Assembly (NCBI GenBank): GCA_040509055.1
Contig: JBEVLT010000471.1
Coordinates: forward strand, 1 to 23,528
Direction: 5' to 3'
Length of the DNA: 23,528 bases
Origin: JAJKIP01 sp040509055
GTDB taxonomy: Bacteria; Bacteroidota; Bacteroidia; Chitinophagales; Chitinophagaceae
The position numbers were made by a program, and so were the translations under genes. Shown here one piece after another: positions 15,396 to 22,400 of this stretch (within the stretch, counting starts at the first letter, position 1; each line of letters begins with the position of its first letter). The notes under the pieces are model-generated. The model saw only the letters and a program-made list of their open reading frames with translations, was not told the origin of the DNA and ran no database searches.

Positions 15396-16637
15396 TCACT
15401 GAAAAAGAACGGCAGCCACGGTGCTGTTGCTGGTTTCATCCACCAGGATACCACTACCATTGGCCCGGATCTTATCATATGGGTCAAACACCAGGGGCGA
15501 AGCCGTTTTGACGGTTGCTTTTACTACTTCATTCAGCCTGACCCCGCCTTCCACCGGCTGGTGCGCTAATGTATTTACGTCGATCTTGTACTCCACAGAT
15601 TTCACAACGCAGCGAACAAGGCGGCTGTTGTGCTGCAGGTAATATTTGTTGCCCGGCTGCAGCGGCTTTTCATCCATCCAGCACAGCAGCACTTCTGCTT
15701 CGTTGCTTACCACAGGTTGATCGCCTGCCTTGACGATACTATCGCCCCGGCTGATATCGATGTCGTCCGCCAAATGAATGACAACACTTTGTGGTGCAAA
15801 CGCTGCATCTGCCGGCTCGGCGCCTGCTTCCAGACCTGAAATAGTAGTTTCAATGCCCTGCGGCAGCACCGTTACCCGGTCGCCTTTGCGGTACAAGCCG
15901 CTGATCACCCTGCCGGCATAGCCCCGGTAATCGTGCAGGTCTTCTGTCTGCGGGCGGATCACCAGCTGCACCTGGAAGCGCGGATGAGCCAGGTCGATGT
16001 CGGACCCGATCTTTACTTCCTCCAGCAGGTCCAGCAGGGTTTTTCCCTCGTACCAGCCGATACGCGACGATTTGTCCACGATGTTATCGCCCAGCAGGGC
16101 ACTGATCGGCACATAGGTCACCTCTTTCAGCCCCAGTTGCTGCGCCACTTTGGTATAATCGATCACGATATTATTGAACACATCCTGCGAAAACTCTACC
16201 AGGTCCATCTTGTTGATGGCTACCACCACATGCGGTATCTTCAGCAGCGAGGCGATGATGGAATGGCGGCGTGTCTGCTCCACCACACCCTGCCGCGCAT
16301 CGATCAGGATAATAATGAGATTGGCATTGGAAGCGCCGGTGATCATGTTGCGCGTGTACTGCACGTGTCCCGGCGCATCGGCAATGATGAACTTTCGTTT
16401 GGGCGTGGAAAAATACCGGTAGGCCACATCGATGGTGATGCCCTGTTCGCGTTCAGCCCGCAGGCCGTCGGTCAGCAGGGCCAGGTCGATCTCGCCTGCC
16501 TGCTTGTTGCGGCTTTGTTTTTCCAGTTGCTCCAGCTGGTCGATCAGGATATTCTTGCTGTCATACATCAGCCGCCCGATCAGGGTGCTCTTGCCGTCGT
16601 CCACGCTGCCGGCGGTTATGAAACGTAATAGATCCAT
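15396..16637 (-). CDS. cysN: Sulfate adenylyltransferase subunit 1 (GTPase)
   Basis: CysN is the GTPase subunit that drives synthesis of APS from ATP and sulfate. The 413-residue protein has all G motifs: GSVDDGKST (residues 10-18), the G2 loop around GITIDVAYRYF, DAPGH (87-91), NKMD (142-145) and a SAL G5. Two beta-barrel domains follow, as in EF-Tu-like GTPases (IRPQTEDLHDYRGYAGRV). It ends without a fused CysC APS-kinase domain, which fits the APS-type reductase found beside it. It starts 102 bp after cysD. That gap has no operator copy and no good promoter, so cysD-cysN-cobA is probably one transcript from the operator at 17662-17680. Confidence 0.97.
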   Translation of the reverse strand: MDLLRFITAGSVDDGKSTLIGRLMYDSKNILIDQLEQLEKQSRNKQAGEIDLALLTDGLRAEREQGITIDVAYRYFSTPKRKFIIADAPGHVQYTRNMITGASNANLIIILIDARQGVVEQTRRHSIIASLLKIPHVVVAINKMDLVEFSQDVFNNIVIDYTKVAQQLGLKEVTYVPISALLGDNIVDKSSRIGWYEGKTLLDLLEEVKIGSDIDLAHPRFQVQLVIRPQTEDLHDYRGYAGRVISGLYRKGDRVTVLPQGIETTISGLEAGAEPADAAFAPQSVVIHLADDIDISRGDSIVKAGDQPVVSNEAEVLLCWMDEKPLQPGNKYYLQHNSRLVRCVVKSVEYKIDVNTLAHQPVEGGVRLNEVVKATVKTASPLVFDPYDKIRANGSGILVDETSNSTVAAVLFQ

Positions 16638-16739
16638 GTATCTGGTAAGTTGTGCGTTGTCAGTAGTGAAATTGCGATAGTGAGTGGTGATGGACGCCGG
16701 TAGAAGAACCTGTTATCCTTCATTCCCCGACCATCCTCT

Positions 16740-17648
16740 TTAAAAATATCCGTTCTTCTTCCGGTCTTCCATCGCTGCTTCCGTTACCCGGTCGTCGATC
16801 CTCGTTTCACCGCGCTCGCTGATGCGGGTAGCGATGATCTCTTCGATCACTTCATCGAGGGTGGCGGCAGCCGACTCTACGGCAGCAGTACAGGTCATGT
16901 CTCCTACCGTGCGGTAACGCACCCGGCGGGTCAGCACTTCGTCTGTTTCATCCAGCCTGACAAAGTCGGATAAGGCCACCAGCTGGCCATCGTGCCGGAT
17001 CACCTGCCGGTCATGCGCAAAATAGATGGAGGGCAGGGCAATTCCTTCCTTGCGGATGTAATTCCAGATATCCAGCTCCGTCCAGTTGCTGATCGGGAAA
17101 ATGCGGACGTTCTCGCCCTGGTGAATGCGGCCATTGTAAATATTCCACAGTTCCGGGCGCTGCAGCTTGGGGTTCCACTGGCCAAATTCATCACGTACGG
17201 AAAATATCCGTTCCTTGGCCCTTGCTTTTTCTTCATCGCGCCGTGCACCGCCGATACAGGCGTCGAACTTAAACTCCTCGATGGTATCCAGCAGCGTATA
17301 GGTCTGCAGCCAGTTGCGGCTGGCAAATTTTCCTTTCGGCTCCGTCAGCCCTTTTTGCCGGATGGTATCTTCTACCTTCCGTACCACCAGGGTAGCGCCC
17401 ACTTCTGCCGCCAGGGCATCGCGAAAATCCAGCGCTTCGGGAAAGTTATGGCCCGTATCGATATGCACCAGCGGGAAAGGGATCTTGCCGGGAGCAAAAG
17501 CCTTGCGGGCCAGGTGAACCAGCGTAATAGAGTCTTTGCCGCCGCTGAACAGCAGGGCCGGGCGCTCGAACTGGGCCGCGATCTCACGGAAGATATGAAT
17601 GCTCTCTGCCTCCAATTGCTCCAGGTAGTCCAACTGATAATCACGCAT
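16740..17648 (-). CDS. cysD: Sulfate adenylyltransferase subunit 2
   Basis: CysD is the catalytic adenylyltransferase subunit and binds ATP through the PP-loop SGGKDS (residues 35-40). Family motifs include VHIDTGHNFPEALDFRD, GGARRDEEKARAKERIFSVRDE, FPISNWTELDIWNYI and the C-terminal SERGETRIDDR...MEDRKKNGYF. The 302-residue length is standard. The ATG at 17648 lies 14 bp from operator copy 6. It heads cysD-cysN-cobA. The APS reductase lies upstream on the same strand with 105 bp between, so read-through from the prx-cysH unit could add to its expression. Confidence 0.97.
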   Translation of the reverse strand: MRDYQLDYLEQLEAESIHIFREIAAQFERPALLFSGGKDSITLVHLARKAFAPGKIPFPLVHIDTGHNFPEALDFRDALAAEVGATLVVRKVEDTIRQKGLTEPKGKFASRNWLQTYTLLDTIEEFKFDACIGGARRDEEKARAKERIFSVRDEFGQWNPKLQRPELWNIYNGRIHQGENVRIFPISNWTELDIWNYIRKEGIALPSIYFAHDRQVIRHDGQLVALSDFVRLDETDEVLTRRVRYRTVGDMTCTAAVESAAATLDEVIEEIIATRISERGETRIDDRVTEAAMEDRKKNGYF

Positions 17649-17661
17649 ACCGGGTCGTTTA

Positions 17662-17680
17662 GTCTACTCGTTTAGTGGAT
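17662..17680 (-). promoter_or_regulatory. Sulfur-regulon operator copy 6 (cysD-cysN-cobA)
   Basis: GTCTAC-TCGTTTA-GTGGAT, 14 bp before the cysD ATG. A -7-like TACATTTA (17683-17690) lies directly upstream on the minus strand, with no convincing -33 box. The operator sits at the predicted transcription start, as at the sulfite reductase gene. Confidence 0.75.
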
Positions 17681-17753
17681 TGTAAATGTACGATTTTATG
17701 CCCGGATTCCGGGTAGAAGGAAAAAGCAAAATTGTACCGGGAAGAGGCGGCGG

Positions 17754-18473
17754 TCAGCGAACGGCTTGTTGCGGCACATGGATGTGCAGCCCGCATTCTT
17801 TTTTAGAGGTATCCTCCCACCACCAGCGGCCGGCGCGGAAGTCTTCGCCCGGCCGGATGGCACGGGTGCAGGGAGCGCAGCCGATGCTCACGAACCCCTT
17901 GTCGTGAAGAGGGTTGTAAGGTATATTATGCGCCCGGATATAGTCGGTCACATCCCCGGTGGTCCAGTGCAGCAGCGGGTGAAATTTGAGCACCTGGTTC
18001 ACGTCGTCCCATTCCACCTGCGGCATATCGTCGCGGTTGGGCGAGTGCTCGGCCCGGATGCCGGTGACCCATATTTTGCGGCCGGCCAGCGCCCGGCGCA
18101 GCGGCTCCACCTTGCGGATATGGCAGCACTGCTTGCGGTTGTCTACCGATTCATAAAAACTGTTAGGGCCTTTTTCGGCCACAAACTGCTGCAGGTGTAG
18201 TGCATCGGGATAATAGGCCGTGATGGTCCTGCCGTATTTTTCCAGCGTGCGGCTCCAGGTAGAATAGGTTTCCGGGAACATTCGCCCGGTATCGAGTGTA
18301 AATACGTCGATACCGATATCGTTGCTGAAAATAAAATGACTGATCAGCTGGTCTTCCCAGCTGAAGCTGGTAGAAAAGACAACCTGCCCGGGTGCTTCCC
18401 GGGCAAGTGCCTGCAAAGCATCCGGTACGGACCCTTCGCCAATGATCTGCAATGTTTTTTCGCTTAGCTGCAT
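17754..18473 (-). CDS. cysH: Adenylylsulfate (APS) reductase, CysH family, 4Fe-4S type
   Basis: This enzyme reduces APS to sulfite with thioredoxin or glutathione. The 239-residue protein has a PP-loop-like start (VVFSTSFSWEDQLI), FTLDTGRMFPETY, VTGIRAEHSPNR and FHPLLHWTTGDV. Four cysteines that bind a 4Fe-4S cluster in APS reductases are present: CC in NRKQCCHIRK (116, 117) and CAPC (199, 202). The catalytic Cys is in KKECGLH (Cys227). These mark the APS type (EC 1.8.4.10) rather than the cluster-free PAPS type. No APS kinase is seen here, which agrees. Its ATG overlaps the stop of the peroxiredoxin gene by one base (TAATG), so the two are translated together. Confidence 0.95.
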   Translation of the reverse strand: MQLSEKTLQIIGEGSVPDALQALAREAPGQVVFSTSFSWEDQLISHFIFSNDIGIDVFTLDTGRMFPETYSTWSRTLEKYGRTITAYYPDALHLQQFVAEKGPNSFYESVDNRKQCCHIRKVEPLRRALAGRKIWVTGIRAEHSPNRDDMPQVEWDDVNQVLKFHPLLHWTTGDVTDYIRAHNIPYNPLHDKGFVSIGCAPCTRAIRPGEDFRAGRWWWEDTSKKECGLHIHVPQQAVR

Positions 18474-19111
18474 TACTCTTTATCCGGCTGCGGTGTGTAG
18501 CGCAGGTATGGTTTTACCACCTTCACACCTTTGGGAAATTTTTTAATGGCATCTTCGGTGGATACGGCCGGCACCACGATCACATCCTCGCCCTGCTTCC
18601 AGTCGGCCGGAGTGGCCACGCTATGGTTGGCAGTAAGCTGCAGGGAGTCGATCACGCGCAGCACTTCCACAAAGTTCCGGCCGGTAGATGCGGGATAGGT
18701 AATGATCAGCTTGATCAGCTTATCCGGCCCGATGATAAATAAGGAGCGCACCGTAGCCGTGGCCGATGCATTGGGATGGATCATATCGTACAGGGTGGCC
18801 ACATTGCGCTCGGGGTCGGCGATCAGCGGAAACTCTACCGAAGCATTCTGTGTTTCGTTGATATCCTTTATCCAGCCTTCGTGCTTGTCCAGCGCGTCCA
18901 CGCTCACGGCCAGTACTTTCACATTGCGCTTCTCAAACTCTTCTTTCAGCAGCGCTGTTTTGCCCAGCTCGGTAGTGCAGACAGGTGTGTAATCGGCCGG
19001 GTGAGAAAACAGGACGCCCCAGCTATTGCCGAGGTATTCATAAAAATCGATCTCGCCAATAGAAGTTTGTGCGGTGAAATTGGGAGCCGTATCTCCTAAA
19101 CGAAGTGCCAT
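18473..19111 (-). CDS. 1-Cys peroxiredoxin (Prx6-like)
   Basis: The 212-residue protein has the Prx fold with peroxidatic Cys45 in HPADYTPVCTTE, the Prx6-type signature. The long C-terminal dimerisation arm (VVPAVSTEDAIKKFPKGVKVVKPYLRYTPQPDKE) is also Prx6-like. It reduces peroxides with a thiol donor. There is no second Cys in the normal resolving position, which fits the 1-Cys class. It starts the prx-cysH unit and is joined to cysH by a TAATG stop-start overlap. Operator copy 7 covers its -33 region, so it belongs to the sulfur regulon. A role in protecting the Fe-S and thiol steps of sulfate reduction, or in dealing with reactive sulfur, is plausible but inferred. Confidence 0.95.
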   Translation of the reverse strand: MALRLGDTAPNFTAQTSIGEIDFYEYLGNSWGVLFSHPADYTPVCTTELGKTALLKEEFEKRNVKVLAVSVDALDKHEGWIKDINETQNASVEFPLIADPERNVATLYDMIHPNASATATVRSLFIIGPDKLIKLIITYPASTGRNFVEVLRVIDSLQLTANHSVATPADWKQGEDVIVVPAVSTEDAIKKFPKGVKVVKPYLRYTPQPDKE

Positions 19112-19130
19112 AATGATAGAATTTAGTGTA

Positions 19131-19163
19131 CAAATGTAGGAAAAACTATTCTACCCTACTAAA
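19131..19163 (-). promoter_or_regulatory. Promoter for the peroxiredoxin-cysH unit
   Basis: On the minus strand TTTA (19160-19163), 21 nt, then TACATTTG (19131-19138). The -7 box is exact and the -33 box has one mismatch. The -33 box lies within operator copy 7, the same arrangement as at the TonB gene. Confidence 0.65.
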
Positions 19164-19172
19164 CAGGTAGAC
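19154..19172 (-). promoter_or_regulatory. Sulfur-regulon operator copy 7 (peroxiredoxin-cysH)
   Basis: On the minus strand GTCTAC-CTGTTTA-GTAGGG. A further TTCTAC half-site follows directly at 19148-19153. It overlaps the -33 box and lies between the Rrf2 gene and the genes it may control. Confidence 0.75.
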
Positions 19173-19200
19173 TTCGGAAATAGTTCAAAAATATTCCCGG

Positions 19201-19620
19201 TTACGGGATCTCGATATCCGCCAGGTCCTGCAGGGTCTTCTTCTCCACGATAGCCAGGGTAGCATCGCGCACCTTTACCATGATCTCGTGCAGGCCGCAC
19301 CGCTTCTCATCGCAGTTGCTGCACCGCTCATAAAAGTACAGGCTCACGCAGGGCAGCATGGCAATTGGCCCGTTCACCAGCCGGATGATGGTCGCCAGCT
19401 TTACTTTAGCCGGGTCTTTCTTCAGGAAATAACCACCACCCTTGCCCTTTTTACTGTCCAGTATCTCGGCCCTTTTCAGCTCCAGCAGAATGTTTTCCAG
19501 GAATTTGAGCGGAATATTCTTCTTTTCGGATATCTCCGAGATCAGCACCGGCCCTTCCCTGTACTTCTCCGTCAGGTAGGTCAGCGCCTTGAATGCATAT
19601 TGTGATTTCTTGGAAAGCAT
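19201..19620 (-). CDS. Rrf2 family transcriptional regulator with cysteine cluster
   Basis: The 139-residue protein has the Rrf2 winged-helix start (MLSKKSQYAFKALTYLTEKY), the recognition-helix region IPLKFLENILLELKRAEILDS and the wing GKGGGYFLKKDPAKVKLATI. The C-terminal half has Cys91, Cys100, Cys103 and Cys108 with His111 (spacing C-x8-C-x2-C-x4-C-x2-H). This differs from the IscR/NsrR spacing but could bind an Fe-S cluster or sense thiols. Rrf2 members include IscR, NsrR and the cysteine regulator CymR. It lies directly upstream of the peroxiredoxin-cysH unit. Seven matching palindromes in the window make it the best candidate regulator of the sulfur genes. No operator copy is seen before its own start, so autoregulation is not supported. 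Ligand and sign of control are unknown. Confidence 0.9.
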   Translation of the reverse strand: MLSKKSQYAFKALTYLTEKYREGPVLISEISEKKNIPLKFLENILLELKRAEILDSKKGKGGGYFLKKDPAKVKLATIIRLVNGPIAMLPCVSLYFYERCSNCDEKRCGLHEIMVKVRDATLAIVEKKTLQDLADIEIP

Positions 19621-19705
19621 GAGTTATTTCAAAGGTTCAAGATAATAAAAATGAAGAAATACTGACCAACCAGTCTGTTGACTGGCAACTCCCAACCAGG
19701 GACTC

Positions 19706-20704
19706 TTACTGGTGCTTCTCGTTTCTCAGCACATTCTCTACCGTCCACGGTATGCGCCCTTCGAACTCCTGCCGCCTCACCTGGCAATCGTGCTTGTTGC
19801 AGAGATGGCACTGAAAAGGCAGGCAGCCGTCGGAATGAACAAACAGTTCCAGTGATTCGCCAAACCGCTCGCGGATCAGCGTGGCCAGGATATCGATCTC
19901 GCTGTGCGCCTCGTGCACATTCAGGTACCAGGGCACCGTGAGGTGACAGTCCAGGTGCAGCACGCTGCCGTATTTGATTACCCGCAGGTTGTGCAGGTCT
20001 ACCCAGTTTTCCCTCCGGTTGCCGTTCAGCATGTCCACCATTTGCCCCAGCAGCTTCTCGTCTGCCTCGTCCATGATGCCGGCTATGGACCGGCGCACGA
20101 TAGTATACCCGGTATAGATAATGAATACAGCAAACAGCATTGCTACCACACTGTCCACCCATGCATACCCGGTCACGTACAGCAGGATCAGCCCTGCAAT
20201 AATACCAAGCGTGCTCACGGTATCGCTTTGCAGGTGTTTGCCGCTGGCTGTCAGTGCCAGCGAATTGTTGCGCCGGCCGGTATGCACGCAGTACCAGCCC
20301 AGGGTAAAATTGACGAGTGCCGTTGCTGCTACCAGCCACATGCCCACATCCAGCTGGTGCAGGGCAATAGGATGAACCAGCTTCCGCACCGCTTCGTATA
20401 GAATAATGATACCTGCTATACCGATCATCGTTCCCTCCACGGCAGCAGAAATGAACTCTGCTTTGCCATGGCCGTACGGGTGATCCTTGTCGCGCGGCTT
20501 GGCCGCCACATACAGGCTGTAAAGCCCGATAAAACCGGCCACTACGTTGACTATGCTTTCCAGCGCATCGGTAAGAATGGCAACCGAATGCGTGATGGAA
20601 TACGCTACCAGCTTGGCAGCCAGCAGCAGGATGGAAATGCCTGCCACCCATTTTTGTACCCGTATATTCTCAGCGGCTGTATTCAAGAGCGGCAAATTAC
20701 TCAA
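19706..20704 (-). CDS. Cation diffusion facilitator (CDF) transporter with Cys-rich tail
   Basis: The 332-residue protein has six membrane segments and CDF motifs: AILTDALESIVN (Asp46), DHPYGHGKAEF, and SGKHLQSDTVSTLG (His157, Asp161). A cytoplasmic C-terminal domain follows (VDLHNLRVIKYGSVLHLDCHLTVP). In CDF proteins these His/Asp residues bind Zn, Fe or Mn for export in exchange for protons. The tail holds Cys294, Cys299, Cys302 and Cys307 (C-x4-C-x2-C-x4-C), an extra likely metal-binding element. The frame opens directly after a stop, and the best start is TTG 20704; no ATG occurs until about residue 93, well inside the membrane domain. It precedes the Rrf2 gene by 85 bp and has no operator copy. 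The metal is not decided by the motifs. Confidence 0.9.
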   Translation of the reverse strand: MSNLPLLNTAAENIRVQKWVAGISILLLAAKLVAYSITHSVAILTDALESIVNVVAGFIGLYSLYVAAKPRDKDHPYGHGKAEFISAAVEGTMIGIAGIIILYEAVRKLVHPIALHQLDVGMWLVAATALVNFTLGWYCVHTGRRNNSLALTASGKHLQSDTVSTLGIIAGLILLYVTGYAWVDSVVAMLFAVFIIYTGYTIVRRSIAGIMDEADEKLLGQMVDMLNGNRRENWVDLHNLRVIKYGSVLHLDCHLTVPWYLNVHEAHSEIDILATLIRERFGESLELFVHSDGCLPFQCHLCNKHDCQVRRQEFEGRIPWTVENVLRNEKHQ

Positions 20705-20742
20705 AACGCTTCACGTATGCCAGCCATTGGCCGCCGGTAACG

Positions 20743-20770
20743 AATAAAAAAGGGCGGGGCCCCGGCCCGC
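20743..20770 (-). terminator. Rho-independent terminator after the LptF/G gene
   Basis: On the minus strand a GC-only hairpin (GGGCCGGGGCCCCGCCC) is followed by TTTTTTATTCG. It lies about 165 bp after the LptF/G stop and about 45 bp before the CDF start. Confidence 0.8.
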
Positions 20771-20935
20771 TCAGGACAGGGAGATGATCACCAGGCCGGT
20801 CCTGCCATGCCAGGTTCCGCTGAAGACGGCCTCCTGCGGCACTTGTGGAGCAGTGATCTTTTTTTGCAGAAACAGCCTGCTGGCTTTCTGCACGCAGCAA
20901 GGCGGGAGAAAGAAAATCGCCGGGTATACTTTTTA
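20771..20935. other. Spacer between LptF/G stop and terminator, no supported gene
   Basis: 165 bp. On the minus strand a short frame without ATG ends in a protein-like segment (QEAVFSGTWHGRTGLVIISL) with its TGA just before the terminator. It could be the degraded tail of a lost gene or a chance frame. No promoter or operator was found. Confidence 0.35.
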
Positions 20936-22387
20936 TTACATAGAAATATCGGCCTGCTTATGCCTTTGCCGGCGAACCCTTTTACGGATCGATTTGGCCA
21001 GCCGGTGATACCATTCCTTGTTGAACAGCTGCGAGTCCCGCATGGCCTTGTAGGTAAGAAAAATGCCGACAGGTACCAGGATAAAGGCGGCGAGCCACAT
21101 GCCGGCAAAGGGAGTCATGGAGCCTTCTTTGGCAAACTTTTCACCCATGGTGGTGGAAAAGTAAAACACCATGAAGAAACTGATGGCCGCGATCAGGGGC
21201 GTACCCAGCCCGCCTTTGCGGATAATGGAACCCAGCGGCGCGCCGACCATGAACAGGATAACGCAGGCCAGCGACAGCACCAGCTTGCGATGCCACTCTA
21301 TCTTATGCTTGCGCAGTATCTTGGCCTCGTCCTTCTCAGTCTTTTCGGCGGTGGATACGCCGGCCAGCATACTATTTATCCTGCTCAGCGCCAGCTGGTG
21401 CACCGAAATTTCCAGCGAATCGGGGATCATATCGGCCAGCGCTTTCGCTTTCTTCCATGCACTGTCAGGCTGCACTTTTTTGTGGCCGGTGCTGTCCAGG
21501 TATTTCAGGAACTGGGCATTGGTATAGATGCCTTTGTACAGCTGCGCCTGCAGCCTGTTGTTCTCTTTTTGCAGCGAGTCGATGGCTTTGTTCAGCTGGC
21601 GCATACTGTATACGCGTTCATTGTTCTTGTTCAGGCTGTCGGGCGTCTGGGCAAACATAAAAGAGCTCAGGTCGAACTGCTTTTTATATTCCTTGAATCC
21701 GAGCCGGATGTATTCCGTCTTCGCATTGTTGTCCCCCCTTTCCTGGTAGCGCCATCCATCTTTCAGGTTGAACTCCAGGTAGCGTTTGTTCTCCGATATC
21801 TTCATGATGCCGCTTTTGGCAATGATGAAGTTGTCCTGCACCGGATTGTCTTCGTACACGATCACATCGCGGATCACGCTGTCATTGTCTTCCTTTTTCC
21901 CGATCTTGATGGCGAACTTCGGGATCTTGTCGTAAAACTCCCCTTCCTTCAGGTCGAAGGCCGGCTTGGCATACACAATGTCGGACAGCAGCGTGCGGGA
22001 TTTGAGATAGGCCACCGGAATGATAAAATTGGAAAACAGGAACGCAACGCCGCTCAGCAGCACCGCCACGAAGAACAGGGGACGCATAAAGCGCAGCAGC
22101 GAAATACCGGCCGCCTTGATGGCCACCAGCTCAAAACTCTCTCCCAGGTTGCCAAAGGTCATCAGCGAAGACAGCAGGATGGCCAGCGGCAATGCCAGGG
22201 TGACGAGTACGGCGCTCTGGTACCAGATAAATTTCAGTACCACGCCGATGCCCAGGCCCTTGCCTACAAAATCATCGATATACAGCCAGAAAAACTGCAT
22301 CAGCAGCACCAGCAGGGTGATGAAAAAAGTAGCAATAAAGGGACCGATAAAGGCCTTGATGATCAGCTTGTCTAACTTCCTGAACAC
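20936..22387 (-). CDS. LptF/LptG family permease (YjgP/YjgQ)
   Basis: The protein is a transmembrane partner in the LptB2FG ABC machine that extracts lipopolysaccharide from the inner membrane. It has 483 residues: three membrane segments at the start (GPFIATFFITLLVLLMQFFW; ALPLAILLSSLMTFGNLGE; LFFVAVLLSGVAFLFSNF), a long periplasmic beta-jellyroll-type region of ~240 residues with a coiled insertion (YSMRQLNKAIDSLQKENNRLQAQL), and three segments at the end (LVLSLACVILFMVGAPLGSI onward). EFELVAIKAAGIS-type sequence (here ESFELVAIKAAGIS) marks the cytoplasmic coupling helix. It is longer than the ~360 residues of E. coli LptF/G, mainly in the periplasmic part, as often in Bacteroidota. The start is GTG 22387, directly preceded by an in-frame TAA. 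The divergent gene starts 13 bp away. Confidence 0.93.
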   Translation of the reverse strand: MFRKLDKLIIKAFIGPFIATFFITLLVLLMQFFWLYIDDFVGKGLGIGVVLKFIWYQSAVLVTLALPLAILLSSLMTFGNLGESFELVAIKAAGISLLRFMRPLFFVAVLLSGVAFLFSNFIIPVAYLKSRTLLSDIVYAKPAFDLKEGEFYDKIPKFAIKIGKKEDNDSVIRDVIVYEDNPVQDNFIIAKSGIMKISENKRYLEFNLKDGWRYQERGDNNAKTEYIRLGFKEYKKQFDLSSFMFAQTPDSLNKNNERVYSMRQLNKAIDSLQKENNRLQAQLYKGIYTNAQFLKYLDSTGHKKVQPDSAWKKAKALADMIPDSLEISVHQLALSRINSMLAGVSTAEKTEKDEAKILRKHKIEWHRKLVLSLACVILFMVGAPLGSIIRKGGLGTPLIAAISFFMVFYFSTTMGEKFAKEGSMTPFAGMWLAAFILVPVGIFLTYKAMRDSQLFNKEWYHRLAKSIRKRVRRQRHKQADISM

Positions 22388-22400
22388 TTATCTTTAAGTT

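Noticed and set aside
16614..16720. A 35-codon minus-strand frame in the cysD-cysN gap
   Set aside because: It overlaps the start of cysN, has no recognisable features and is probably chance.
17698..17718. CCCGG-ATT-CCGGG hairpin after cysH
   Set aside because: The stem is only 5 bp with no U-run, too weak to call as a terminator.
17754..18473. PAPS reductase
   Set aside because: The four cluster cysteines (CC and CxxC) mark APS reductases; PAPS enzymes lack them.
10118..20010. GTCTAC half-sites inside coding regions (about 10118, 18140, 19997)
   Set aside because: None has the second arm at the 7-bp spacing, so they are not counted as operators.
19629..20651. A 340-codon minus-strand frame overlapping the CDF gene in another phase
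   Set aside because: The CDF frame shows intact metal-binding motifs and membrane segments; this one shows none.
20807..22375. A 522-codon plus-strand open frame opposite LptF/G
   Set aside because: Translation is rich in His, Gln and Arg with no family motif. The minus-strand frame has clear membrane segments and the LptF/G pattern.
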